A DNA stretch of 56,873 nucleotides from UBA2653 sp964572685 (GCA_964572685.1 CAZNFJ010000006.1:1-56873); one strand, 5' to 3'. Counted from the first letter of the stretch, positions 18,052-27,156 are shown. Notes: generated from the letters alone by a model not told the origin. Translations and numbers: made by a program.

Positions 18052-20637
18052 ATGCAAAATATAATCTATACATCTATTGATTCTGTTACTCATTTATCAG
18101 CTATTCCTGCGCGCTGGGTCGATGAATCTTTTTTAGAAGAACCAAGAAGTTTATTAGCAAAAAGTTTTTGGTGGATAAAAACACGCTTTTATAGCTTGAT
18201 GCTTTCAGCTGCGATGTTGGTTTCTGCTTTTGCATCGCTTCTCATGGCCATTGGCTATTTTATTCGAGTGCTTTTTACATCTGATGAGACGCAAGAAGCA
18301 AGAATTGCCTGCTTAAAACATTATGCTTTGCTCTTTAGTAAAAACATTTTGGGATTGATTGCCAGTCTTTCAACCCTATTTCTTTTGAACCTTTTCTTGC
18401 CACAAAACTTTAGTTTGCTTTTTCTTGAGGAACATGAAAGAAAAGGCATCGTTAATGGTGGGAAAGATATTATTGATGAAAATTTAGAAGTTAGAGTTCC
18501 GAAAGATACTAATGAATTATCTCAAATCCTGAAAGATGCAAATGAAAACCACGATACGGTGATACCGCTTGGCGGTGGTCGCAGCCAGGGACATCAATTT
18601 ATTCCTGGCCAACTCGGTAAAAAAAGAATAGTGCTTGATATGAAGTACTTTAATAGCATCACCATTGATGCTGATGGTAAATTTGCAACTGTCGGTGCAG
18701 GAGCCCTTTGGTCTCAAATTCAAGATGAGGCGAATAAAAATAAATTAGCTATCTGCTCAGCGCAAGCTTCTTTATCAATATTTAGTGTTGGTGGTTCAAT
18801 TGGTATTGATGCGCATGGCTGGGATATTAAAAATGGCATGCTTTCTAAAACCATCCTATCTTTGACAATTGTGACACCAACTGGCGAAATAAAAGAAATT
18901 TCTCCCGATGATGAGTTGTTTAAATATATTCCTGGTGGTTTGGGTTTAATGGGGATTGTGGTCAGTGCAAAGATAAAATTAACCGATAATATTAAAGTCA
19001 AACGCACAACCCGTGATGTTTCACCAGAACATTTCAATGACTACTTTTCAAATTTACAAAAAGAGGGTCAAACCGTTCTAAGTTTAGCTAGACTAGAACT
19101 GGGCGATGCACCTTTAGCACGGATATTCATGGAAAATTATGAAGAAATTGAAGATAAAAATGCATATGAGGCTCCTCATTTTCATTCAGAAGCAGAACAG
19201 GGGAATCGACTCGATCGAATCTTGATTGCATTTTTACGAACATTTGACTGGGTCAAAAAATATTACTGGGAAAGTGACCGAGCTGCATTTCAGAAAGAAC
19301 AACCGGTGATGACACGTAATGAAGCCATGCATTTTGGCATTCGTTCAATGTATAATCACTCTGTTAGTCAAGCGGAATGGTTACAGGAATATTTTGTCCC
19401 CAGAGAAGAGATTGCTTCGTTTCTAAAAGACTTGGGTGAAATTTTTAAAGAACACCAAGTGCCTTTGATCAATGCAACCATCCGTTATGTGCCAGCAAAA
19501 GATACACCATTATCATATGCACCAGAGGAACGATTTGCTGTTGTGATTTGTTATAATCAAAAATTAAATCCTCAAGCCATTAGAGATACCAAGCGCTGGC
19601 AAAGGAAAGCTCATCAACTGACGGTTGAGAAAGGCGGCAGCATTTATTTAGCCTATCAAAACAGTATTCAGCCAGATGTATTTAAGCGCAGCTATCCTCA
19701 AATGGATGCGTTTAAAACCTTCAAATCTAAATTGGACCCCAACCATGTGTTATCATCTGGTTTTTCAGAAAAGTATCTGACCCAAGATGATAGACCAAAT
19801 TATGTTGCTGAGATTTTGCAGGATTTAAAACAAGAGTTTTTAGGATTTTTAAGTCATGTATTGTTTCGAGTGGATGCAAAACCCTTGTATGCTCTATTGG
19901 AAGATATTTTACAATACTGTGATACGCATGAAGAAATTTATCAAGAGCTATGTGCACGTTTACATGAAATAAAGCCCAATGTGCTCACAGATATTTATCG
20001 CATGCTACAATCACTCAAAGCCATTAAAAAAGACTTGGGCCAACAAGCTTATGGGATTTTAAGAGAGAAAAATGTTCAGTGTGTCGAAGGTCTTTTGGAA
20101 GTCGGTTCTCCGGGACGGTTTATAGATGAGTATCGTCAGCATGGAATCGAGGTCAAAGGAACTATTTATGCGAGCGATGATCAGGAAACTCTGTTAAGCC
20201 TATTTCCAAGAAAAACCTATCATCAATTCATACCCTTAAATTTTAATGATGCATCGTCCTTTGAGAAGATTCCCGATAGTTCTGTCGAATTGATCACTTG
20301 TTATGTCGGACTTCATCATTTTGACGATGAGAAACTGGATTCCTTTTTGCAGCATATGCGACGGATTTTAAAGCCCAACGGGCACTTTTTACTCGTTGAT
20401 CATGATGTAGAAAATCAGCAAGATTTAGCGATGTCACATATGGCGCATATCATCTTTAATGCTGTGAATGGCGTTACAGTTGCTAGTGAATTATCTGAAA
20501 TCCGAAATTTTCAAAATCAAGACTATTGGATAAACAAACTGCAAAAGTATGATTTGAACCCAGTTCAACTGGATTCTGAAAATCCATTAATTCGACAAGG
20601 TGATCCTACTCGAAATCGCATGTTGGGATTTGCTTAG
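18052..20637 (+). CDS. Membrane-anchored FAD-linked oxidoreductase / methyltransferase fusion
   Basis: An 861-residue two-enzyme protein. Residues about 47-75 and 93-116 are membrane helices. Residues about 145-310 form a VAO-type (FAD_binding_4) domain: IPLGGGRSQGH, VGAGALWSQI, SVGGSIGIDAHGWD, IPGGLGLMGIV. The oxidase C-terminal part ends near 575 (LDPNHVLSSGF). After a helical linker, residues about 670-861 are a class I SAM-dependent methyltransferase: VEGLLEVGSPGRF (motif I, atypical), VELITCYVGLHHF and RRILKPNGHFLLVDHD. ATG at 18052 was chosen because AGAGGT precedes it; the TTG at 18019 overlaps the upstream gene. Substrates are unknown. A lipid or isoprenoid substrate is plausible given the membrane anchor, but this is inference. 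Confidence 0.88.
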   Translation: MQNIIYTSIDSVTHLSAIPARWVDESFLEEPRSLLAKSFWWIKTRFYSLMLSAAMLVSAFASLLMAIGYFIRVLFTSDETQEARIACLKHYALLFSKNILGLIASLSTLFLLNLFLPQNFSLLFLEEHERKGIVNGGKDIIDENLEVRVPKDTNELSQILKDANENHDTVIPLGGGRSQGHQFIPGQLGKKRIVLDMKYFNSITIDADGKFATVGAGALWSQIQDEANKNKLAICSAQASLSIFSVGGSIGIDAHGWDIKNGMLSKTILSLTIVTPTGEIKEISPDDELFKYIPGGLGLMGIVVSAKIKLTDNIKVKRTTRDVSPEHFNDYFSNLQKEGQTVLSLARLELGDAPLARIFMENYEEIEDKNAYEAPHFHSEAEQGNRLDRILIAFLRTFDWVKKYYWESDRAAFQKEQPVMTRNEAMHFGIRSMYNHSVSQAEWLQEYFVPREEIASFLKDLGEIFKEHQVPLINATIRYVPAKDTPLSYAPEERFAVVICYNQKLNPQAIRDTKRWQRKAHQLTVEKGGSIYLAYQNSIQPDVFKRSYPQMDAFKTFKSKLDPNHVLSSGFSEKYLTQDDRPNYVAEILQDLKQEFLGFLSHVLFRVDAKPLYALLEDILQYCDTHEEIYQELCARLHEIKPNVLTDIYRMLQSLKAIKKDLGQQAYGILREKNVQCVEGLLEVGSPGRFIDEYRQHGIEVKGTIYASDDQETLLSLFPRKTYHQFIPLNFNDASSFEKIPDSSVELITCYVGLHHFDDEKLDSFLQHMRRILKPNGHFLLVDHDVENQQDLAMSHMAHIIFNAVNGVTVASELSEIRNFQNQDYWINKLQKYDLNPVQLDSENPLIRQGDPTRNRMLGFA

Positions 20638-20655
20638 TCAGTAGATTGATCTAGA

Positions 20656-20693
20656 TAAATGTTGATAATTATGAAAAAATTAATGAACATTTA
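20656..20693 (+). repeat. Inverted repeat upstream of the P-loop kinase gene
   Basis: TAAATGTT at 20656-20663 and AACATTTA at 20686-20693 are perfect 8-base inverted arms around a 22-base AT-rich centre, in the 71-base gap before the ATG at 20709. It could be an operator or a weak RNA hairpin. No T-run follows, so it is not a typical terminator. Confidence 0.35.
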
Positions 20694-20708
20694 TATAAAC
20701 TTGTTCGA

Positions 20709-21311
20709 ATGAAAATATTAGGAATTTGTGGACCCGCTGCATCTGGAAAATCAACTCTAGCGCAAAATTTGTGTGATAAGTATTCGGATGCATGCGCAAT
20801 GATAGGTTTGGATAACTATTTTAAAGATTTCTCCGAGTATTATGCCAACCAGAAACAATGGCCTAATCTGGATGAGCCTTGTGCTATTGATTTTGATTTG
20901 CTTATTCAACATTTATCTAGCCTTAAAGAAAATAAAACCATTGAATCTCCTGTTTATGATTTAAAAACTTTTTCCAGATCTTGCGACGTTTTAGTGATAA
21001 AACCCAAGCCAGTATTAATATTAGAAGGCTTTTTAATTTTTCAAAATCCTGTTTTGTTAAATATGATCGACACAAAAATCTATATCAATACAGATATGGT
21101 GCAATGCCTTATTCGGCGACTAAAACGAGGGATGCAAAATTACCAGGATGCTGCTACTTTAATAGAGTATTTTGAGAAATATGCTTATCCTTGTTATCAT
21201 CAGTACATTCGACCATCTCAAAAATTTGCAGATAGAATTCTAAAAAATGAAGATATTTCTGAGTTATTTCAAGAACTGGATCAAGAAGTGGTAAGTTTTT
21301 TAATGCGGTAA
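20709..21311 (+). CDS. Uridine kinase-like P-loop phosphotransferase
   Basis: A 200-residue protein of the uridine/phosphoribulokinase-like family. The Walker A motif is GPAASGKST at residues 7-15, the segment LDNYFKDFSEYY near residue 37 matches the YxxD substrate region of uridine kinases, and ILEGFLIFQNP near residue 101 matches the Walker B-like EG motif. RRLKRGMQNY near residue 137 looks like the lid arginines. It may phosphorylate uridine/cytidine or another small hydroxyl compound such as a pantothenate-like or sugar substrate. It is 71 bases after the fusion gene on the same strand and might share its transcript. Confidence 0.8.
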   Translation: MKILGICGPAASGKSTLAQNLCDKYSDACAMIGLDNYFKDFSEYYANQKQWPNLDEPCAIDFDLLIQHLSSLKENKTIESPVYDLKTFSRSCDVLVIKPKPVLILEGFLIFQNPVLLNMIDTKIYINTDMVQCLIRRLKRGMQNYQDAATLIEYFEKYAYPCYHQYIRPSQKFADRILKNEDISELFQELDQEVVSFLMR

Positions 21312-21354
21312 AATTGATCTAGTAGATCTTAAAAAAAACATATCGTTTTTTTAA

Positions 21355-21363
21355 TGCTATACT
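21355..21363 (+). promoter_or_regulatory. Predicted extended -10 promoter
   Basis: TGC followed by TATACT at 21358-21363 is an extended -10 element 32 bases upstream of the transpeptidase ATG. No good -35 hexamer lies at the right distance, as is common for extended -10 promoters. An AAGGA ribosome site follows before the ATG. Confidence 0.5.
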
Positions 21364-21395
21364 TAATTTGCATCGTTCAATTTCAAGGATAAACA

Positions 21396-21845
21396 ATGAA
21401 ATCAAATGTAAGTCTTAGCATTATTGGATTATTCAGTTTGGCGCTGAGTTTCGATACGCTAGCCAATACTTTTGTTTTTAATCCACGTACTCACTCATGG
21501 AGTGCAATAAGTGATAGCGGGGAAGTGGTTCGCACAGGTCGAGCATCAGGCGGGCGAGGATATTGTCCAGATATCAAAAGAAGTTGTCGAACACCCGGTG
21601 GTGTTTACCATGTCTGGTCAAAAGGGGCTGCATCTTGTAAATCCAGTCGTTACCCCAAGCCTCGCGGTGGTGCACCAATGCCTTATTGCATGTTTTTCAG
21701 TAAGTACTATGCCATTCATGGTTCAAATGATGTTCCTAATCATAATGCCAGTCATGGTTGTGTTCGTGTGACACCCAGTGATGCTCACTGGTTATCACAT
21801 CAGTTTATTCGTATTGGAACCAAGGTCATTGTGAAACCCTATTGA
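21396..21845 (+). CDS. L,D-transpeptidase (YkuD family), secreted
   Basis: A 149-residue protein with an N-terminal signal peptide (hydrophobic residues 6-18, cleavage after LAN). The YkuD catalytic core is clear: the Ile-His-Gly block YAIHGSN near residue 106 and the active-site ASHGCVRVTPSDA near residue 123, where Cys is the nucleophile. It should act in the periplasm on peptidoglycan stem peptides, making 3-3 cross-links or attaching proteins. The short length means there is only the catalytic domain. The gene stops exactly one base before the erpA stop on the opposite strand. Confidence 0.92.
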   Translation: MKSNVSLSIIGLFSLALSFDTLANTFVFNPRTHSWSAISDSGEVVRTGRASGGRGYCPDIKRSCRTPGGVYHVWSKGAASCKSSRYPKPRGGAPMPYCMFFSKYYAIHGSNDVPNHNASHGCVRVTPSDAHWLSHQFIRIGTKVIVKPY

Positions 21846-22193
21846 TTATTCTTCATCGACGGTGAATGAAGAACCACAACCACAAGTGGTTTTGGCATTG
21901 GGATTGCGAATGATAAATTCTTCTTGCAATCCCGTGCTGAAATCGATTTCTGCACCTTCAAGATACTGAATACTCATAGAATCAATCAGCAGTTTAACAG
22001 TATTGTTATTTTGACTGCAGGTTTGTTCAACGATGGTATCATCTTCCTGAATTTCCTCATCAAATGAAAAACCATATTGAAAACCTGAGCAACCACCTCC
22101 GGTTACATACAGACGTAAACATAATTTGGGATTATTTTCTTCAGCAATTAATTCTGCAACTTTATCGGCCGCATTTTGTGTGAATTGAATCAT
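21846..22193 (-). CDS. erpA: Iron-sulfur cluster insertion protein ErpA
   Basis: A 115-residue A-type carrier that delivers Fe-S clusters to apo-enzymes, including those of isoprenoid synthesis. The three cluster cysteines are visible in TGGGCSGFQY and TTCGCGSSF. Length equals E. coli ErpA (114) and HESB/IscA relatives. It is 15 bases after mnmA on the same strand. Its stop abuts the stop of the L,D-transpeptidase with no spare base, so antisense read-through between the two is possible. Confidence 0.9.
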   Translation of the reverse strand: MIQFTQNAADKVAELIAEENNPKLCLRLYVTGGGCSGFQYGFSFDEEIQEDDTIVEQTCSQNNNTVKLLIDSMSIQYLEGAEIDFSTGLQEEFIIRNPNAKTTCGCGSSFTVDEE

Positions 22194-22208
22194 GGGTTAC
22201 TCCAAAAT

Positions 22209-23303
22209 TTAAGGGATAGCTTTAATAATTTGAGCGCCACCTAAGCAACGATGCTGCTCATAAAAAACAATATATTGTCCGGGGGTGATAGCGCGTTGTG
22301 GATTAGAAAAATAAATACAATGTTCGCCGTTATTTTCAGGGGATAGTAAACAATATTGTGAGTTTTGGCGATAGCGAATTTTAGCCTGACAAGATAATGG
22401 GAAATCAGTGTTATTCATTTCTTTCAGCCAATGAATGGGGCCACAGATAAGACCTTGTGCATAAAGAGTTGGATGATGTTCGCCTTGAGCAACGATGAGT
22501 TCATTGGTTTGAGTGTTTTTACCTACCACAAACCAGGGCTTATCTTCAGCTCCTTTTAATCCACCTAAACCAAGGCCTTGTCGTTGGCCGATGGTATAGA
22601 AAATAATACCTTGGTGTTTTCCGATTTTTTTGCCATCGGGGGTAATGATATCGCCTGGCTTGGCTAATAGAAAATCATTTAAAAAGGATTTGAAATTTTT
22701 CTCACCAATAAAGCAAATGCCGGTGGAATCTTTTTTTGCATGATTGGGAAGTTCTAATTGCTGCGCGATTTCTCTGACCTCTGACTTGAGGTAGGTGCCT
22801 AATGGAAATAAAGTTTTATCCAAAGCTTTTCTATTAATACCATGTAAAAAATAGGTTTGATCTTTGTTCATGTCTTTTGCTTGATAAAGGGCTACACCAT
22901 CTTCTTTTTCAACACGTCTGGCATAGTGGCCTGTTGCAATCCAGTCGGCACCTAAATTTAGCGCGTGTTCTAGAAAATATTTAAATTTGATTTCTTTATT
23001 ACACAAGACATCGGGGTTGGGGGTAATGCCTTTTGCATATTCATCTAGAAACACTTGGAAAACATGTTGCCAGTATTCTTTAGAAAAATTGACGGTGTGA
23101 AGGGGTATTTCCAGTTTATCGCAGACTGCTTGAGCATCTTCTAAATCTTTTGCTGCGGCACAAAAGCCCGGATAATCATCTTGTTCCCAGTTTTTCATGA
23201 ATAAGGCTTCGACTTCATAGCCTGATTCTTTAAGTAAATAAGCGCTAACTGATGAATCCACACCACCTGATAAGCCAATGATGACTTTTTCTCGAATAGA
23301 CAT
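22209..23303 (-). CDS. mnmA: tRNA 2-thiouridylase MnmA
   Basis: A 364-residue enzyme that makes 2-thiouridine at wobble position 34 of tRNA-Lys, -Glu and -Gln. The PP-loop ATP site is GLSGGVDSSVSAY at the N-terminus. The two catalytic cysteines are in NPDVLCNKEIKF near residue 100 and DSTGICFIGEK near residue 198. GQRQGLGLGG near residue 240 is also typical. I chose the ATG at 23303 (MSIREKV) instead of a TTG two codons upstream. It lies next to erpA. Confidence 0.95.
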   Translation of the reverse strand: MSIREKVIIGLSGGVDSSVSAYLLKESGYEVEALFMKNWEQDDYPGFCAAAKDLEDAQAVCDKLEIPLHTVNFSKEYWQHVFQVFLDEYAKGITPNPDVLCNKEIKFKYFLEHALNLGADWIATGHYARRVEKEDGVALYQAKDMNKDQTYFLHGINRKALDKTLFPLGTYLKSEVREIAQQLELPNHAKKDSTGICFIGEKNFKSFLNDFLLAKPGDIITPDGKKIGKHQGIIFYTIGQRQGLGLGGLKGAEDKPWFVVGKNTQTNELIVAQGEHHPTLYAQGLICGPIHWLKEMNNTDFPLSCQAKIRYRQNSQYCLLSPENNGEHCIYFSNPQRAITPGQYIVFYEQHRCLGGAQIIKAIP

Positions 23304-23385
23304 AAGCAAATACTAAATCTGAAAGTGTCCTATGATACCATTTTTTTTAAACAATGGACAAGAAATCAGCCTTGTTTTGCTGCAG

Positions 23386-26139
23386 TCATCGAGTTGCACT
23401 TGATGACCGATGGTCATTGTTAGCGTTATTTTCTTTATTCATGACGGAAACTTTTGCTTGTGAAAATAAACCATGTTTATATCCTGATACACAATCACAT
23501 AATTTTCGAAGACTATTTATATCAATCACAGGGAGCATGTTCGAATCGATAATAAAAGAAGGGTTGGGCTGTGTACTTTCTAGAAAACCTTGTTCTTGAG
23601 AGAAGGATAGTAAAGATAGTTTTTGAAAAATAGGGCTATCGACAGGTTCTGTTGCTTTAATGTGTGAAGCGATCGCTTCTATGGTTTTTGCTATTTCTTG
23701 AGCGGCGTTGCAGGCTGCTCTTCGTAAAAAATCCAGGGCATAAAGACGACATCGGGTTGCCGAATCCATGATTGGAGTCATATGGTTTTCAACATATTGA
23801 GCCAGTGCTGAAGGAAAGAATTCTTTATCATTGCGAGTTAATATTGTCTGGAATATTTCTAATCTAATATTGATGAATTTATTAAAAGAATCGAAAATTT
23901 GAAGTACATCTGCTTTATTTGTATCTTGCAGCTGTGGCTTTTCCGATAAAACATCATTAATAATTCGACCCTCTAATAATAAAAAACAGGCGATATCCGA
24001 TTGAGGAGTGGGATGCTGTTCAAATAGTTCAATCAACTCAATAAAGATTTTTTTATCAATTGTCACCAATGGTTCGATAGCTTTAAACGTCAAAAGTTCA
24101 TCGTTTTCATTGTCTAAGGGGGAGACATAATCCTGATATAGGGTTTCGAGTTTTGATTCGGGAAAGTTAAGTAAGTAGCTGGCCGGAGGCGCATATTTAT
24201 TCCCATCAATGATTAAACTATTTATTGAAGATGGTAGCGATCTAAAAAAAGATATCAACTCGTTTTTTGGTAATTGTTTATAAAAATCACCTTGCTCACT
24301 AAAATAAAAATTATTTTCTGAGGCCAATAGATGAACCGATGGAATTTGAAGTAATAGTGCCACTGCTTCAAAGTTTTGGGATTTATTTTGACGAATCAAA
24401 TTTCTTAGTATGTAAGAATACAATTGAGCTTTATCAGAATCTAAAACATCAAAAACAATCGTTGGATTGTTGATTTGATGGGCTTCAATTTCTATACGCA
24501 AAAAAATCAAGGTAAGGTTTATAAAATCTTTGACATGGATTTCTAAACCAATTTCTCTCTCGGCAAAGTTGAATATGCTGGGAAATGTCATCAGTCCCTC
24601 TAGGATATAAAAAAGATCCTCTTCAGTTTCAGCTGCGCTGCGAAATAGAGTCTGTGCACGAAACATGTGTGGGATTTCATTTTCTGGTAAAAGTCTGATG
24701 AGACGTTCTAAAATACTAAGATGACCATTTTCATTTGCTCTGCGAAATACACAAAAAAAATGTGAAGAAAGCATATTTGGGATTTCATTTTCAGGTAAAA
24801 GACCGAGGAAGCGGTCTAAAATACTAAGATGACCATGTTCAGCTACTGAATGAAATACAGAAAAATTATATGCACGAAGCATATTTGGGATTTCATTTTC
24901 AGGTAAAAGTCCGAGGAGGCGGTCTAAAATTTTAATTTGATTATTTGAAGCGACTTGACAAAATATAGCAAAATCATTTGCACGAAGCATATTTGGGATT
25001 TCATTTTCAGGCAACAGTTCAATGAGCCGGTCTAAGATTTTAAGATGACCATTTGAAGCTGCTTGACAAAATATATAAAAATCTTTTGTATGAAGCATAT
25101 TTTGGATTTCATTTCTAGGCAACAGTTCAATGAGCCGGTCTAAGATTTTAAGATGACCATTTGAAGCTGCTTGACAAAATATATAAAAATCTTTTGCATG
25201 AAGCATATTTGGGATTTCATTTTCAGGTAAAAGTCCGAGGAGGCGGTCTAAAATACTAAAATGACCATTTGAAGCTGCACGAGAAAATATAGAAAAATCA
25301 TTTGCACGAAGCATATTTGGGATTTCATTTCTAGGTAAAAGCTCGATGAGCCGGTCTAAGATATTAAGATGACCATTTGAAGCTGCACCATAAAATACAG
25401 AAAAATAACGTGCACGAAGCATATTTGGGATTTCATTTTTAGGTAAAAGCTCGATGAGCCGGTCTAAGATATTAAGATGACCATTTGAAGCTGCACGAGA
25501 AAATATAGAAAAATCGTATTCATGAAGCATATTTGGGATTTTATTTTCAGGCAATAGTTCAATGAGCCGATCTAAGATATTAAGATGACCATTTGAAGCT
25601 GCTGAATAAAATGTATTAATATTAAAGGTATCAATCATATTTAGGATTTTATTTTCAGGTAAAAGTCCTAAGATATTAATACGACCATTTGAAGCTGCAC
25701 GAAGCATATATGGGATTTCATTTTTAGGTAAAAGCTCGATGAGCCGGTCTAAGACATGAAGATGACCATTTGAAGCTGCACCATAAAATACACCATAATG
25801 TACAGAAAAATTATATGCACGAAGCATATCTGGGATTTCATTTTCAGGCAACAGTTCAATGAGCCGGTCTAAGACATGAAGATGACCATTTGAAGCTGCA
25901 CGAGAAAATACAGAAAAATAACGTGCACGAAGCATATTTGGGATTTCATTTTTAGGTAAAAGCTCAATGAGCCGGTCTAAAACATGAAGATGACCTCTTT
26001 CAGCCGCGTCGCGAAAAGCAAAGAATTCTTTTGCTCGAATTAAGCTTTGCGCTGCACCTGGGTCAAGCGCATCAATCTTATTAAGTTCATGAAGATGGCC
26101 GTTACTTAATGGTTTTATAAAATCGCTATAATAGAACAT
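23386..26139 (-). CDS. Large ankyrin-like repeat protein, probable effector
   Basis: A 917-residue protein dominated by about 13 repeats of roughly 36 residues between residues 45 and 505, with the consensus AASNGHLNILDRLIELLP followed by ENEIPNMLRA and DFSIF. The first part matches the ankyrin helix pattern (A--GHL-IL--LIE), but the unit is three residues longer than the usual 33. One unit is shortened to 27 residues and others are degenerate. The C-terminal 400 residues are helical, acidic and unlike known domains, ending in a polar NNANNDHRSSSATR tail. ATG at 26139 is preceded by GAGG. It lies alone between mnmA and yceD. A host-directed role is inference; no secretion assay or secretion-system gene is visible here. 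Confidence 0.85.
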   Translation of the reverse strand: MFYYSDFIKPLSNGHLHELNKIDALDPGAAQSLIRAKEFFAFRDAAERGHLHVLDRLIELLPKNEIPNMLRARYFSVFSRAASNGHLHVLDRLIELLPENEIPDMLRAYNFSVHYGVFYGAASNGHLHVLDRLIELLPKNEIPYMLRAASNGRINILGLLPENKILNMIDTFNINTFYSAASNGHLNILDRLIELLPENKIPNMLHEYDFSIFSRAASNGHLNILDRLIELLPKNEIPNMLRARYFSVFYGAASNGHLNILDRLIELLPRNEIPNMLRANDFSIFSRAASNGHFSILDRLLGLLPENEIPNMLHAKDFYIFCQAASNGHLKILDRLIELLPRNEIQNMLHTKDFYIFCQAASNGHLKILDRLIELLPENEIPNMLRANDFAIFCQVASNNQIKILDRLLGLLPENEIPNMLRAYNFSVFHSVAEHGHLSILDRFLGLLPENEIPNMLSSHFFCVFRRANENGHLSILERLIRLLPENEIPHMFRAQTLFRSAAETEEDLFYILEGLMTFPSIFNFAEREIGLEIHVKDFINLTLIFLRIEIEAHQINNPTIVFDVLDSDKAQLYSYILRNLIRQNKSQNFEAVALLLQIPSVHLLASENNFYFSEQGDFYKQLPKNELISFFRSLPSSINSLIIDGNKYAPPASYLLNFPESKLETLYQDYVSPLDNENDELLTFKAIEPLVTIDKKIFIELIELFEQHPTPQSDIACFLLLEGRIINDVLSEKPQLQDTNKADVLQIFDSFNKFINIRLEIFQTILTRNDKEFFPSALAQYVENHMTPIMDSATRCRLYALDFLRRAACNAAQEIAKTIEAIASHIKATEPVDSPIFQKLSLLSFSQEQGFLESTQPNPSFIIDSNMLPVIDINSLRKLCDCVSGYKHGLFSQAKVSVMNKENNANNDHRSSSATR
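24640..26007 (-). repeat. Tandem array of ~108-bp repeats inside the ankyrin-like gene
   Basis: The DNA repeats in units of about 108 bases; adjacent units are often more than 90% identical, for instance around 25030-25200, where long stretches match exactly. Such an array can gain or lose units by recombination and is prone to misassembly in short-read data. Confidence 0.9.
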
Positions 26140-26160
26140 AGGAATCCTCAAGCATCTCAT

Positions 26161-26623
26161 TTTAGGTTTAATCGAGACATAATAAGTATCTTTATGTTTT
26201 AAATTTTAGCATATTCTAGGGTGCTACTCAATCAGAGGAGAATGCGAGAGTAAAAAACCCATGAAAATAAGTCATAATTTGTACTTTTTGAATAGAGAAC
26301 TTGCGCATTCCTGATTCTTTTTTGATAACGATGAAAGCTCCCATCAAAGTTTGTTGCGTAGTCCATCAAATTATATTGATATCTGTACCACGGTGAGTAA
26401 TCAACTAAGGGATTTAATGAAAAAATATGAGGTAATTGTGCTCACTGGATATCAAAAATTAAAACAAGCACTTCCTGGTATTTTAAAGTGTGAAACGATC
26501 TCTTATGTGGATTTTTTGATTTTTCATTGGCATGGGAGGTGCTTTTGGTATTTCTGAGAAATGTGAGTTCTAGATTGTTTTGTTGGTATTTCAATTTGAC
26601 AAAAATTTGTTAAGATACGCGTT
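26161..26623 (+). other. 460-base gap between the repeat protein and yceD
   Basis: An AT-rich interval without a recognisable gene. It contains an unassigned 68-codon frame at 26351-26557 starting with TTG and no ribosome site, open upstream to 26315, whose product (NYIDICTTVSNQLRDLMKK and on) matches nothing I know. It could be a gene remnant. The yceD promoter should lie in the last 100 bases, but TTGACA at 26596 has no -10 partner at a workable distance. Confidence 0.45.
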
Positions 26624-26641
26624 TTGGATGTGAGTAACTTC

Positions 26642-27064
26642 ATGAATATTGATTTAAAGAAAAAGGGGCTATTAGGGAAGCCATCCCTTGAAACAGTTTT
26701 TATTGATGAGCGTTTGCCTTCTCATATTACCCATGCATTTGAGTTGAAGTGTCAATATGAGGTCGAACTTAAGGGAGATTATTATCTTCTTAAACTATGT
26801 GAAGAAGCGATGTTGCCGATTACATGTTTGCGATGTTCACAAGAATTTTCATATCATTATCAACAAAAAACTGAACTGGTTGTCTGTTCGAATGAAAAAA
26901 CGGCAGAAAAGTATCAGTCTTTATACGATGTGATTGTTGCGCATGATTATTTAATTGATCTAAAAGACATTTTGATCGATAATTTACATTTATTTTCGCC
27001 ACAATTTCATGAAAATATTGAAAGTTGTGACGAGAATCAGTTAAAATTAATGCAGTTTGATTAG
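26642..27064 (+). CDS. yceD: YceD/DUF177 family protein
   Basis: A 140-residue protein of the DUF177 family, which almost always precedes rpmF. The zinc-ribbon-like LPITCLRCSQEF is near residue 60 and the acidic, hydrophobic IDLKDILIDNLHL near residue 103 matches the family C-terminal block. Its exact role is unsettled; in plants and bacteria the family is linked to 23S rRNA or large-subunit biogenesis. I chose ATG at 26642 (MNIDLKKKG) rather than TTG at 26624. It heads yceD-rpmF-plsX-fab. Confidence 0.85.
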   Translation: MNIDLKKKGLLGKPSLETVFIDERLPSHITHAFELKCQYEVELKGDYYLLKLCEEAMLPITCLRCSQEFSYHYQQKTELVVCSNEKTAEKYQSLYDVIVAHDYLIDLKDILIDNLHLFSPQFHENIESCDENQLKLMQFD

Positions 27065-27156
27065 AATCTTATGCTATGATCAATAAATCTATTGGCTTAT
27101 GGTGTAAAAAAGTTTACAATCGCTGCCAAATTCGATTGATCCTTAAGGAGTGAAAA

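Noticed and set aside
23354..23599. Plus-strand open frame of 81 codons overlapping the 3' end of the ankyrin-like gene
   Set aside because: It lies mostly antisense to well-supported coding sequence, has no ribosome site, and its product has no recognisable features.
24640..26007. Regular ~108-bp repeats as a CRISPR array
   Set aside because: The units are translated, contain no unique spacers and keep one reading frame; they encode ankyrin-like protein repeats.
26596..26601. TTGACA before yceD as a promoter -35
   Set aside because: The nearest TATAAT-like box (TAAGAT at 26611) is only 9 bases away, too close for sigma-70.
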